A DNA stretch of 64,000 nucleotides from Marinobacter daqiaonensis (lineage in GTDB: Bacteria; Pseudomonadota; Gammaproteobacteria; Pseudomonadales; Oleiphilaceae): positions 640,655-704,654 of the forward strand of contig NZ_FOYW01000001.1 in NCBI RefSeq assembly GCF_900115285.1. The letters run 5' to 3'. The notes beneath the pieces are model-generated. The model was given only the letters and a program-made list of their open reading frames with translations. It was not told the DNA's origin and ran no database searches. Positions within the stretch are counted from its first letter, which is position 1, and each line of letters begins with the position of its first letter. Shown in pieces: positions 27,452 to 36,795 of this stretch. Made by a program: the position numbers and the translations under genes.

Positions 27452-27657
27452 TATCCCTCGACGCCAGGAGCCATTTCGGCGATTCATCAATTTTGCGGAT
27501 CTAAACTAGACTCATAAAACAGCGGTGCCTCCTGCGGGATGAACCGCCCCTCTCTGATGTCCATACGGTAGAGAACTCTTCATCAAACCAGACAGGCTGT
27601 TATTCCGCGGTGCCAGCGTGATGCGTTCGCGCGCACCAGACTCATGGGGTGACCAAA

Positions 27658-28908
27658 ATGGATATCGAACTCATAACCAAGAATGAAAAACTCGCGGAAA
27701 TCGTCAGAATCACCAGAGAAGATTGTGAAAACAAGAGCTTCAGCGATGTAGTCGACGCATCTGGCCACCAGTATATTGATCTGGTCATGGAAGGTGGAGG
27801 GATGCTCGGAATCGCTCTGGTGGGCTATGTATATGTTCTGGAGCAGATCGGTATCCGGTTTCTCGGTATTGCCGGAACCTCCGCCGGTTCCATTACCGCG
27901 TTACTTCTTGCCGCTCTTGGCACCCCTGACCAGGCGAAGGGCGAAAAACTGCTGCAACTTATGGCGGAAAAGGACTTCAAGGAGTTTGTGGATGGCGATT
28001 CGGACGCCAGGGATTTTGTCGAGTCATGGCTGGATGGGGCGGGGAAGATAAAGCTGGCGTTCAAAGCGGCCCAGGTCATTGATAATTTCCAGGAGGACAT
28101 GGGGCTGAACCCCGGCCTCAACTTTCTGGAGTGGATCCGTACCATCCTCAGGAACGAGAATATTTCCACGTCGCGGGATCTGCAGCAAAGGATGCGGACA
28201 TTGCCACAAGGTATCGGCGTCAGGGAAGGCATAGAGCCATTCGCCACGTCGGATGAATTATTCGCCCGACTCGCCATTATCGCGGCGGATGTCGCCACCG
28301 AGACCAAAGTCGAGTTCCCCAGGATGGCCCCCCTTTACTGGGAAGACCCGGAAAACGTGGACCCGGCGCTTTTCGTGCGGGCATCCATGTCCATTCCGTT
28401 TTTCTTTCATCCAATGGAGGTAAAACCCCTGCCACGGGACAGCAATTGCGTGACCATGTGGAAAGAGTTTGCCGGACTCATCTGCAGGGAGGAAGAGGAT
28501 TATTTCCCGAACAGAGGACTTTTCATTGACGGGGGAATAATCTCGAATTTTCCCATTAACGTTTTTCATGACAGCACCCGGGTTCCACGCCTTCCAACCT
28601 TTGGCGTGAAACTTCAGCTGGATGAGAGGCTTCAGAAAATTTCCGGACCGGTAGATCTTGCTCTGGCGATCTTTAACTCGGCAAGACATGCCCTTGACTA
28701 CGATTTCATTACCAACAACCCGGACTACCGCAAGCTTGTGCAGTGGATACCCGCCAAGGGATTCAACTGGCTGAACTTCTCGATGACCGATGAGGAAAAG
28801 GTCAACCTCTTCCTGGAAGGTGCGTTCTCGGCACAAAAATTCCTGAGGGAGTTCGACTGGCAGAATTACAAACGCATCCGTAGGGAACTGCTCAGCGGAT
28901 TACAATAA
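27658..28908 (+). CDS. Patatin-like phospholipase
   Basis: The 416-aa protein has the patatin catalytic dyad: G-T-S75-A-G and D291-G-G in FIDGGIISNFP. The oxyanion loop is MEGGGMLG. It should hydrolyse acyl esters of phospholipids at the membrane. There is no signal peptide, so it acts in the cytoplasm or is exported by another route. The ATG at 27658 has GGGGTGA five bases before it; a GTG three codons upstream is less well placed. Confidence 0.88.
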   Translation: MDIELITKNEKLAEIVRITREDCENKSFSDVVDASGHQYIDLVMEGGGMLGIALVGYVYVLEQIGIRFLGIAGTSAGSITALLLAALGTPDQAKGEKLLQLMAEKDFKEFVDGDSDARDFVESWLDGAGKIKLAFKAAQVIDNFQEDMGLNPGLNFLEWIRTILRNENISTSRDLQQRMRTLPQGIGVREGIEPFATSDELFARLAIIAADVATETKVEFPRMAPLYWEDPENVDPALFVRASMSIPFFFHPMEVKPLPRDSNCVTMWKEFAGLICREEEDYFPNRGLFIDGGIISNFPINVFHDSTRVPRLPTFGVKLQLDERLQKISGPVDLALAIFNSARHALDYDFITNNPDYRKLVQWIPAKGFNWLNFSMTDEEKVNLFLEGAFSAQKFLREFDWQNYKRIRRELLSGLQ

Positions 28909-29087
28909 GAACCCGTTTTTTCCGCAAGTCAGTGCGCCAGCGAACCGACCAGCCGACGCCGATCGTCTAATCTTGACCCAGATGAGGCAAAGGAGTCGAA
29001 GGAGCCGCCTGAACAGGACGTTACATCGCGCGCCACAGGGATGTTGGCGCAAACAGGATTCTGGATTAGCCAAGGGAGGAATTATCC

Positions 29088-29162
29088 ATGAACAATATTG
29101 TATATATCGTCGGTGTCGTTGTTATCGTTGCAGTGATTCTTTCCTTTATTGGTTTTGGTTAA
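29088..29162 (+). CDS. 24-aa hydrophobic membrane peptide
   Basis: A strong AAGGGAGGA stands seven bases before an ATG that opens a 24-codon frame. The peptide starts MNNIVYIVGVVVIVAVILSF and is essentially one membrane helix ending FIGFG. Similar tiny proteins are known in Gammaproteobacteria, but I cannot name this one. A terminator lies 57 bp downstream, giving a complete transcription unit. Function unknown; membrane stress modulation is one possibility. Confidence 0.65.
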   Translation: MNNIVYIVGVVVIVAVILSFIGFG

Positions 29163-29219
29163 GAATTCTTTTCAGGATTTATCGACACGAAAGCGTTAAC
29201 CCGAAGACTCGGTTTTTTA

Positions 29220-29249
29220 GGTCGCCCTGCCAGAGGCGGCCGTTTTTTT
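29220..29249 (+). terminator. Rho-independent terminator after the small peptide gene
   Basis: GGTCGCC (29220-29226) pairs with GGCGGCC (29235-29241), with one G-T pair, followed by seven T residues. Confidence 0.8.
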
Positions 29250-29625
29250 GCCTGACCTTTTTACTCCGCTTTTGACCGCTCTTTTTACCGCCCCTGGAAT
29301 CCATCTTTACCAGTCCGTTGAACGCCACCAGTCCTGATGGCATGTCCCCCTTTGCCAGTGCCCCTGAATTAACCAATGCCCGGCGTGGAAAAGAGGCCAG
29401 GCGCGTCTATACTCCCTGTATTCCCTTCCGATATGCCTTATTACTGAAGGCAGGCAGTCCGGTCTGAGCATGGAGAACAGGTGGCGGGTGCTTGATGACC
29501 AACCCGTCTGAACAATGTCTGTCGCAACGGCGGATGTCGAGGTTCCGAACCTGACAGGCCGTCGCCGCCATTAACGGGGTCGTCTCCCGGGCACTGGCGG
29601 ACAGCGACAAGAAGGGGGCTCCACC
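29250..29625. other. Leader region upstream of betT
   Basis: About 375 bp with no supported gene. It should carry the promoter of the betT-porin-betA unit. I see no clear operator palindrome and no betI gene nearby. AAGGGGG lies before the betT ATG. Confidence 0.4.
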
Positions 29626-31662
29626 ATGGAAGAGCAGGCGCCGGCGGAAGAAACCCGCGACCGACTCAATCCCACTGTATTCTACGGCTCAACCATTGGC
29701 ATTGTGCTTTTTGCGCTCTGGACCATGTTCTTCACGGACATGGCGGAAGGCGTTATAAACACAGTGCTGGGCTGGGTATCCAATTCCTTCGGCTGGTACT
29801 ACTTTCTCACAGTGGTGGCCTATCTGGCATTCGTGATCATTATCGCCAGCTCTCGCTTCGGTGATATCCGGCTGGGCCCCGACCATTCCAGACCTGAGTT
29901 CAACATCGTCTCCTGGGCGTCCATGCTTTTTGCCGCAGGCATTGGCATCGATCTGCTGTTCTTCTGCATTGCCGAACCGGTGACACAGTTCCTGGCACCG
30001 CCCCAGGGTGAAGGCGGCACCGTTGAGGCGGCTCGCCATGCCATGGAACTGACGTTCCTGCACTGGGGCGTCTCCGGCTGGGGCATCTACACCCTCGTGG
30101 GGATGTCCCTGGCCTATTTCAGTTATCGGCACCAGCTGCCGCTGACCATTCGCTCCGCGCTGTATCCCATTTTCGGCCGGGGCATCCATGGCCCCATTGG
30201 CCATGTGGTGGATATCGCCGCGGTTCTGGGCACTGTCTTTGGCATTGCCACAAGCCTGGGCATCGGCGTTATCCAGCTGAACTACGGGTTGTCCACCCTG
30301 TTCGACCTGCCCGAAAGCACCTGGGTCCAGGCCGCACTGGTACTGATGATCGTGGTCTTCGCCACCCTGTCAGCAGTGAGCGGCGTGGAGAAAGGCATCC
30401 GCCGGCTGTCCGAGTTCAATATGCTGCTCGCCGCCTGCCTCGTCATCTTCGTGCTGATTGCGGGACCCACACTCTTCCTGCTCAATGCATTCGTAATGAA
30501 CGTCGGCGATTACATCACCAGCTTCATCGCCCTGTCGTTCAACACCTACGCCTATGACCAACCCACGGAGTGGCTCAACGGCTGGACCATCTTCTTCTGG
30601 GCCTGGTGGATTGCCTGGGGGCCCTTCGTGGGGCTCTTCCTGGCCCGTATTTCCCGCGGACGCACCATTCGCCAGTTCACAATAGGCACCCTTATTCTGC
30701 CAATGACCTTCATGATGGTGTGGATGTCCATCATGGGTAACAGTGCCATCGATATGGTCATGGATGGCGCCGAGTCCTTCGGCGAAGCGGCCATGACCAA
30801 TCCGGCGTCGTCCATCTACCTGTTCATGGAAAGCCTGCCCCTGGCGGGCATCACCACTATCGTCGTCTCCATTCTGGCCCTTGTGTTCTTCGTCACGTCC
30901 GGGGATTCAGGTGCACTGGTGCTGTCGAACTTCACCTCCATTCTCACGGACGTGAACCATGACGCGCCGGTCTGGATGCGCATTCTCTGGGCCACCGTTA
31001 TAGGCCTGCTCACCCTGGCCCTGCTCATGGCAGGCGGACTGACCGCGTTGCAGAGCACAGTGGTGATCATGGGGCTGCCGTTCTCGGTTGTGCTTTTCCT
31101 GATGATGTGGGGGCTGTACAGGGCCCTGAAGACGGAATCCCTCAAGCAGCGCAGGCCCCGCCTGGCCCCGTCGGGTGCCCCTGCCGGCGCGGATGGCAAT
31201 GCGCCCACCTGGCGTCAGCGCCTGACACGGGCCATGAGTTTCCCGGATCGCAAACAGGCCATGCGTTTTCTCGAGCGGACAGTAAAACCGGCCATGGCCC
31301 AGATCGAGCACGAGCTGCGCGAACAGGGACTGAAAACCGGGATTACCGGCATGGAAGACGAACCCCGGCACCTTGAGCTGAACGTGGACCTGGGCGAGGA
31401 AGGACGGTTCACCTATCAGGTCTGGCCCCGGGCCGCGGCCATGCCCGCCTTCGCCATCCGGCCCCATGCGCAGCACAACACCTATTACCAGCTCGAAGTG
31501 CATCTTGAGGAAGGCGGCCAGGGCTATGACCTCATGGACTACACCCAACACCAGATCGTTGAGGACATCCTGGACCAGTACGAGCGTCATCTGTTCTATC
31601 TGGAACGCCGCCGGGAAGCCCCCGGTGATGTCTCCATGCCGGGGCCCCACAGCAGGGAATAA
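29626..31662 (+). CDS. betT: BCCT family choline/betaine transporter BetT
   Basis: The 678-aa protein has twelve predicted membrane helices and the BCCT core WIAWGPFVGLFLARISRGRTIR, plus MLFAAGIGIDLLFFCIAEP. After the last helix there is a long C-terminal cytoplasmic domain (about 500-678), typical of BetT transporters that sense osmolarity. It should import choline by proton symport. It leads a unit with a porin and choline dehydrogenase, so uptake and oxidation of choline are linked. The ABC-type route is not present in the window. Confidence 0.9.
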   Translation: MEEQAPAEETRDRLNPTVFYGSTIGIVLFALWTMFFTDMAEGVINTVLGWVSNSFGWYYFLTVVAYLAFVIIIASSRFGDIRLGPDHSRPEFNIVSWASMLFAAGIGIDLLFFCIAEPVTQFLAPPQGEGGTVEAARHAMELTFLHWGVSGWGIYTLVGMSLAYFSYRHQLPLTIRSALYPIFGRGIHGPIGHVVDIAAVLGTVFGIATSLGIGVIQLNYGLSTLFDLPESTWVQAALVLMIVVFATLSAVSGVEKGIRRLSEFNMLLAACLVIFVLIAGPTLFLLNAFVMNVGDYITSFIALSFNTYAYDQPTEWLNGWTIFFWAWWIAWGPFVGLFLARISRGRTIRQFTIGTLILPMTFMMVWMSIMGNSAIDMVMDGAESFGEAAMTNPASSIYLFMESLPLAGITTIVVSILALVFFVTSGDSGALVLSNFTSILTDVNHDAPVWMRILWATVIGLLTLALLMAGGLTALQSTVVIMGLPFSVVLFLMMWGLYRALKTESLKQRRPRLAPSGAPAGADGNAPTWRQRLTRAMSFPDRKQAMRFLERTVKPAMAQIEHELREQGLKTGITGMEDEPRHLELNVDLGEEGRFTYQVWPRAAAMPAFAIRPHAQHNTYYQLEVHLEEGGQGYDLMDYTQHQIVEDILDQYERHLFYLERRREAPGDVSMPGPHSRE

Positions 31663-31668
31663 ACCAGC

Positions 31669-31691
31669 CGCCGGAGGGGAGCTCTCCGGCG
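31669..31691 (+). promoter_or_regulatory. Hairpin between betT and the porin gene
   Basis: CGCCGGAG and CTCCGGCG form a perfect eight-base-pair stem with a seven-base loop just after the betT stop. No T run follows; it may tune expression within the operon. Confidence 0.5.
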
Positions 31692-31711
31692 TTGACCACC
31701 AGGAAAATCCC

Positions 31712-32485
31712 ATGGGCATCAAAAAACCACACCACAACAACGTTTTCCCAGGCACCGCCTTCGGTTCCCTGATAGGCCTGGTTGCCATGGCCCTCTGTTC
31801 GCCCGTGCAGGCGCAGTTGGACGAAGGGGCCAGCTTCGGCACATTCGGGGGCAGTGTCACCCTGGCCAGTGACTACATGTTCCGGGGCGTATCGAACTCC
31901 AACGAGGAGCCCCAGATACAGGGGGACATTAACTGGTCACACGGTAGCGGCGCCTACATCGGGGTATGGGCCACCAACACCAACTTCGGTGGCCCGGGCA
32001 ACAGCATGGAGCTGGACCCTTACATCGGCTTTGCCGGCAGCATCGGGGATGCCGGGCTCAGCTACGACGTCGGCTACTGGCTCTATACCTATCCGGGTTC
32101 TGAATCCGACTTCGATTACAGCGAACTTTACGCTGTCGGCACCTGGACCGCGGGAGATCTGAGCATCAGTCCCAGCGTCTGGTACGCCCCCAACTATTTC
32201 GGCGAGGATTTTCTGGACGGGGTGGAGGGACTCGCCTACGACCTGACACTGAGCCATGCCCTGCCCTGGGACATGGGTGCGTCGGCCCGGATAGGGAAAC
32301 AGACCTTCCACAGTGGCGGCGATGGGCTGGACTACCTCTACTACGATATTGGCGTAACCCGAGCGGTCGGCGAGTTCAGTCTGGGTCTCCGCTGGCATGA
32401 TACTGATGACGTCGACGCAGCCCTGGTCGGCGACACGGATCTGGCCGACGGACGTTTCGTCGTCAACATCACCCGCAGTTTCTGA
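31712..32485 (+). CDS. TorF family putative porin
   Basis: The 257-aa protein has a signal peptide with cleavage near CSPVQAQ (about residue 35) and a beta-barrel pattern ending in Phe (VNITRSF). VTLASDYMFRGVSNSNEEPQIQG is typical of the TIGR02001 (TorF) porins, which form a short outer-membrane barrel. It lies between betT and betA and probably helps choline or betaine cross the outer membrane. AGGA precedes the ATG. Confidence 0.85.
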   Translation: MGIKKPHHNNVFPGTAFGSLIGLVAMALCSPVQAQLDEGASFGTFGGSVTLASDYMFRGVSNSNEEPQIQGDINWSHGSGAYIGVWATNTNFGGPGNSMELDPYIGFAGSIGDAGLSYDVGYWLYTYPGSESDFDYSELYAVGTWTAGDLSISPSVWYAPNYFGEDFLDGVEGLAYDLTLSHALPWDMGASARIGKQTFHSGGDGLDYLYYDIGVTRAVGEFSLGLRWHDTDDVDAALVGDTDLADGRFVVNITRSF

Positions 32486-32525
32486 GCCCGCCTGATGGAC
32501 AGACCGGCAATTGCAGGAGCAGATC

Positions 32526-34232
32526 ATGACTGAACAGGACTTTGATCGGGAATTCGATTACATCATTGTCGGCGCAGGATCAGCCGGTTCCGTATTGGCG
32601 GACCGCCTGAGCGCCGACGGTGCCCACGAAGTGCTGGTACTGGAATTCGGCGGCAAGGACAACTCCGTCTTTATCCAGATGCCCCTCGCCTTTTCCATTC
32701 CCCTGAACAAGCCGCGTTTCGACTGGGGCATGCACACCGAGGAGGAACCAGGGCTGAAAAACCGCACTCTTCATCAGGCCCGGGGCAAGGTGATCGGAGG
32801 CTCCTCCTCCATTAATGGCATGGCCTATGTGCGGGGCTGTGCCGGTGATTACGAGGAATGGGTGGAGCTCGGCGCAAAAGGCTGGAGCTACGCCGATGTC
32901 CTGCCCTACTTCAAGCGGGCCGAGGACTGTGTCTACGGGGCCGATGCCTACCGGGGTGCCAACGGGCCGGTGGGAATCTGCAACGGCAACAACATGCAAA
33001 ACCCTCTTTACCGGGCATTCATCGAGGCCGGCGCGCAGGCGGGTTATGGCAGGACGGACGACTACAACGGCTACCGCCAGGAAGGCTTCTGCCGCATGGA
33101 CATGACGGTACGCAACGGCGTACGCGCATCCACTGCCAACGCCTATCTCAAGCCGGCCCTGAAGCGCGCCAACCTCCATCTGGAAATGCACGCCCTGACC
33201 CAGCGCGTGATCATGAACGGCCAGAGCGCTGTTGGCGTGGAATATGTACAGCGAGACAAGAGGTTCCGGGTGCGGGCACGGAGGGAAGTCATCCTCTCGG
33301 CCAGCGCCTTCAACTCGCCAAAGCTGCTCATGCTCTCCGGCATTGGACCGGCGGCGCAGTTGCGCGAGCATGGTATTGACGTCGTACATGACCTGCCCGG
33401 TGTGGGCGAGAACCTCCAGGATCATCTTGAAGTCTGGGTCCAGCGGCGCTGCACCCAGAAGATCACCCTCAACGGCTGGCTCAACCCGATCGCCCAGGGC
33501 TGGATCGGTGCCCGGTGGTTGCTCACCAAAACCGGGCTGGGAGCGAGCAACCAGTTTGAATCCAATGGCTATATCCGCAGCCGCCCGGGACTCAAATGGC
33601 CCGACCGTCAGTACCACTTCCTGGCGGGCGCCATTGCCTACGACGGCTCGAGCGCGGTGAAGGGCCATGGCTTCCAGGCCCACCTGGGGGCAAACAAGCC
33701 CAGCAGCCGGGGCCGTGTCTGGCTGCGCTCGGCGGACCCGGCCGACCCGCCCCGGATGTTCTTCAATTACCTTGCCGAGGAAGCGGACAAACAGGCCTAC
33801 CGTGACGGGCTTCGGCTCACCCGGGAACTCTTCGCCCAACCCGCATTCGATCCCTACCGCGGCGAAGAAGTCTCCCCCGGAAAAGACGTTCAGAGCGACG
33901 ACGAAATCGACGACTGGGTGGCCGAAACCGCCGAGACCGCCTATCACCCCTGTGGCACCTGTCGTATGGGGGAAGACGAAATGGCTGTGGTGGACACGGA
34001 ATGCCGCGTGCGCGGCGTGAACAACCTGCGTGTCGTGGACTCCTCCATCATGCCCACGGTTACCAATGGCAATATCAACGCACCCACCATTATGATTGCC
34101 GAGAAGGCTGCCGATCACATCCTGGGACGGGAACTCCTGGCTCCCTCCGACGCGGATTTTTATGCTGCTGAAAGATGGGAAGATCACCAGAGAGAGGGTT
34201 CGCCGGAAAGGAAAGACAGCCCGGAGGGCTGA
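32526..34232 (+). CDS. betA: Choline dehydrogenase / GMC oxidoreductase
   Basis: The 568-aa enzyme is a GMC flavoprotein with the FAD motif VGAGSAGSVLADRLS near the N-terminus, GGSSSINGMAYVRG, and the catalytic His474 in AYHPCGTCRMG. It should oxidise choline to betaine aldehyde at the membrane. CAGGAG is well placed before the ATG. The usual betB (aldehyde oxidation) and betI (repressor) are absent here, although a different aldehyde dehydrogenase is at 23193-24933. The long acidic C-terminal tail (RWEDHQREGSPERKDSPEG) is a minor oddity. Context supports BetA. Confidence 0.88.
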   Translation: MTEQDFDREFDYIIVGAGSAGSVLADRLSADGAHEVLVLEFGGKDNSVFIQMPLAFSIPLNKPRFDWGMHTEEEPGLKNRTLHQARGKVIGGSSSINGMAYVRGCAGDYEEWVELGAKGWSYADVLPYFKRAEDCVYGADAYRGANGPVGICNGNNMQNPLYRAFIEAGAQAGYGRTDDYNGYRQEGFCRMDMTVRNGVRASTANAYLKPALKRANLHLEMHALTQRVIMNGQSAVGVEYVQRDKRFRVRARREVILSASAFNSPKLLMLSGIGPAAQLREHGIDVVHDLPGVGENLQDHLEVWVQRRCTQKITLNGWLNPIAQGWIGARWLLTKTGLGASNQFESNGYIRSRPGLKWPDRQYHFLAGAIAYDGSSAVKGHGFQAHLGANKPSSRGRVWLRSADPADPPRMFFNYLAEEADKQAYRDGLRLTRELFAQPAFDPYRGEEVSPGKDVQSDDEIDDWVAETAETAYHPCGTCRMGEDEMAVVDTECRVRGVNNLRVVDSSIMPTVTNGNINAPTIMIAEKAADHILGRELLAPSDADFYAAERWEDHQREGSPERKDSPEG

Positions 34233-34310
34233 TGCCTTACCAGAACCACGCCACACCACTGCAAGCATCCAGATACAGAATATGATCCCGGCCAGGAGGG
34301 CCGGAAGACG

Positions 34311-34334
34311 CCACCTGTTCCGGAGAACAGGTGG
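34311..34334. terminator. Hairpin between convergent genes
   Basis: CCACCTGTTC (34311-34320) and GAACAGGTGG (34325-34334) form a perfect ten-base-pair stem with a CGGA tetraloop, just after betA and facing the convergent membrane protein gene. There is only a weak TTTTATT further on. Probably a bidirectional terminator. Confidence 0.6.
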
Positions 34335-34345
34335 ACGACACCATT

Positions 34346-35323
34346 TTATTCCCGACGACCAAACAGGCCCGCGCCAGCTGCCGCCCCAAGACCGAGGAGA
34401 GAGGCGATGAAAAGCCACAGTGCAGCCGAAGCGACGGTACTCTGGATATCATTTGCTGTCGCGATCACCCGGTCCTGAAGATCGGACACGGTCTGGCGCA
34501 GCGTCTCAACCGCTGAGTTAAATGAACTTTCCACTTCATCCACGAGCTCTTGCGTCTGTGCGTCGGTGAGGCCGAGACGGGTCTGCAAAGCATTCTTCGC
34601 CTCGGTAAAGTCCTCCTCGTTGATGACAGCGTTTTCTCCCATGAGAAGCTGGTCCAACATACGTTCGACCTCCTCGCGGAACGACATCGGTCGCGCGGCG
34701 ATGTCGGACAGTGTTGAGGTGAGGAGGGCCCTGGCCCGCTTCATCTCCTGCTGGCTGACCACATCGCGAAAAGCGTCGCGGAGCTCGGCGCGCAATTGCG
34801 AGGGCGTGATGCCGGCGTCCTCGAGTTCCTGCCGGACTTCAGGCGGCAGGTCCTCCATCGAGACCGATTCAGCGATCTCTGAAATGTCCGGGAGCGAAAT
34901 GTCATCGGGAGTGATGGCACGGACGGCGTCAGCTGTCGTTTCCGCAGTCTGGGCCACGAGAGCGGTGGAGGAAGTGATCGTCGATGTTCCGGCACTGATA
35001 CCACCGAAGGCCACAAGCAGCGTGGTCAAGGCCCAGACCGCAGCGCCGGCGAGCATTGCGGCGGTCCCATCGGGAGGCGACATGAACCGTGCCGCGGTAA
35101 AGCCGCCAGCGGCGAGAGAAATGATCTGCGTCAGCACAATGTAGATTGCGGCGCCGATTCCAAGACCCTCGCCGACCGCTTCGAGACTCGCGACACCGAT
35201 AGCAAGGCCGAGAAGCGTGAACAGGACCATCAGACCCAGTGCCACAATAGTACCGGCGATGATGGCTGTCAGTGTGGGTCGATCGGCATCAACCGACCTT
35301 GTGTAAATGGAAGAATCAGTCAT
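34346..35323 (-). CDS. Integral membrane protein of unknown function
   Basis: The 325-aa protein has about three N-terminal membrane helices (residues ~18-110, rich in Gly and Ala), a long helical, acidic middle (about 135-275) with EEVERMLDQLLMGENA and repeated Leu/Val heptads, and a final helix with small residues (LGLGAAAGAGLFG). I do not recognise the family with confidence. The middle may be an amphipathic coiled coil in the periplasm. It stands alone. Confidence 0.6.
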   Translation of the reverse strand: MTDSSIYTRSVDADRPTLTAIIAGTIVALGLMVLFTLLGLAIGVASLEAVGEGLGIGAAIYIVLTQIISLAAGGFTAARFMSPPDGTAAMLAGAAVWALTTLLVAFGGISAGTSTITSSTALVAQTAETTADAVRAITPDDISLPDISEIAESVSMEDLPPEVRQELEDAGITPSQLRAELRDAFRDVVSQQEMKRARALLTSTLSDIAARPMSFREEVERMLDQLLMGENAVINEEDFTEAKNALQTRLGLTDAQTQELVDEVESSFNSAVETLRQTVSDLQDRVIATANDIQSTVASAALWLFIASLLGLGAAAGAGLFGRRE

Positions 35324-35949
35324 GGGAAGCCTCGTTTTGCGAATTTAAAAAAAGATATGTGAGGCGCAGCTTCGCGCAACATCATTCCGTGGAAAGCGAT
35401 TTCTGATTCAGGAATTTTATCGAACAGCGTGATAAAAACAGCTGATCCACAGGAAGTGTAGGCAGCGGATTCCTCTACTTCCACCGACGCCTGGTGAGAC
35501 GCCGACGAATAACGACAGAAGTCTTTCTAAAACCCTGTCGGGCCCGTGAGGCGACTTTCATTCGCAGTTAACCCCATGGGTACAAAGAAGCGGCAGGATC
35601 TTCCCCAATATTGATCAAATGGGCCGTTTTCATGTTAAACATGTCGCCAAACGTTCTGACCGAATTCTTCTTTCCTCCTTTCAGCCATACCTGCCCTGAT
35701 TGATTTGTGACACCTGACCTTGATCAATTTTTGAGCTTCCACCAAGGCATTTTTTGTGCATTTCATGTGATAGCACGAGGTAAGCCTGGCTCTTACACTC
35801 CTTGACAACCTATCGCGCAGTTCCGTTTTAAAGTCTGAGCGTGGGTGTTGATCAGTACGTTTTCATAGCTGTAATTTGAATCCTTACTTTCAGGAAAGGT
35901 TGAGTTACGAATCGTAATTATCAACATAACTTATAACAAGAGGTCTTTT
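35324..35949. other. Long AT-richer region upstream of the secreted hydrolase
   Basis: About 625 bp with no supported gene. A TTGACA at 35802-35807 with TTTTAA 18 bp downstream is a weak promoter candidate, giving a leader of about 110 bases. Several TGATCAA/TTGATCA motifs occur (near 35611, 35719). The length and composition suggest complex control or a lost gene. Confidence 0.4.
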
Positions 35950-36651
35950 ATGAAAATTTCAAACAAAGCAAAACTTGCGGCTATCTCCGCGACTTTAGTG
36001 TCAGGACTCGTCATGTCAGGTTCCGCACTGGCTATCGGTGGCGGCAGTAGCGGTGCTTGCAGTGTTGATACTCAAAGGGGATCCGGTGCCCAGTTCTTTG
36101 TACCCAGCGGTGGTGATGGTAACTACAACATCCTGGGCTGGGGTAACGGCACTGGTGGTACCGTTGGCGTTTACAGCGGTATGCTCGAGTCCGTTGCTGA
36201 GCAATGCATTCTGATAGCCGCTGCCACAACCTCCCAGTCCGGCGACGGCCGGGATGTAGCGGCCGCCGTCAACCAGGCGAAGAGCCGTTACCGCGACATT
36301 GTTGGTTCAGATCCTAAAGTCTGTACCTCCGGTCACTCACAAGGTGGCGGTGGTTCCTTCAACGCTGCGAACCGTCTTGATGCAGACTGTGTTATCGCGG
36401 TCCAGCCTGACACCGTGTTCACCACCCGCATCGAGCGTCCTGTAGCCAGCGACGTTGACGTGGTCTGTATCTTCAGCACGGGCGACGTTCTGGCACCAGC
36501 ACTGCCCTCGAACGGCCGCAACTGTGAGCGCAACTCCACCCGGTACACCCAGGAAATCACGTCTGGTACCCACTTCACACCGACCTCTGGTGATGGTGGC
36601 GCAGTTGGTGATGTAATGCGTGAATATGCTGAGCGTTGGTTGGTTAACTAA
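35950..36651 (+). CDS. Secreted alpha/beta hydrolase (cutinase/polyester-hydrolase-like)
   Basis: The 233-aa protein has a signal peptide ending near GSALA (about residue 28). The catalytic triad is visible: Ser130 in G-H-S-Q-G, Asp179 in FSTGDVLAP and His208 in SGTHFTP. NILGWGNGTGG resembles the oxyanion part of dienelactone hydrolase and PET-hydrolase-like lipases. Four to six Cys residues could form disulphides, as in extracellular enzymes. Substrate is unknown; a polyester, lipid or wax ester is plausible. AGAGG precedes the ATG and a strong terminator follows, so it is a single-gene unit. Confidence 0.75.
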   Translation: MKISNKAKLAAISATLVSGLVMSGSALAIGGGSSGACSVDTQRGSGAQFFVPSGGDGNYNILGWGNGTGGTVGVYSGMLESVAEQCILIAAATTSQSGDGRDVAAAVNQAKSRYRDIVGSDPKVCTSGHSQGGGGSFNAANRLDADCVIAVQPDTVFTTRIERPVASDVDVVCIFSTGDVLAPALPSNGRNCERNSTRYTQEITSGTHFTPTSGDGGAVGDVMREYAERWLVN

Positions 36652-36673
36652 TTGATTTTGCCTTAGGTTCTTT

Positions 36674-36706
36674 AAAAAACCTCAGCCTGTGTGGTTGGGG
36701 TTTTTT
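36674..36706. terminator. Bidirectional rho-independent terminator
   Basis: AAAAAA, then CCTCAGCC (36680-36687), a TGTGT loop, GGTTGGGG (36693-36700) and TTTTTT. The stem includes G-T pairs. Confidence 0.8.
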
Positions 36707-36795
36707 ATTGGCTGCCAGATAATCCGAATCGGAACACGCCCCCGGCATGGTTTTTTGGATTATTCATTTAATTTTGAGTCCATAAAGGAGATCAC

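Noticed and set aside
32580..34418. 612-codon minus-strand frame opposite betA
   Set aside because: Shadow of the GMC oxidoreductase gene, whose catalytic motifs are all present on the plus strand.
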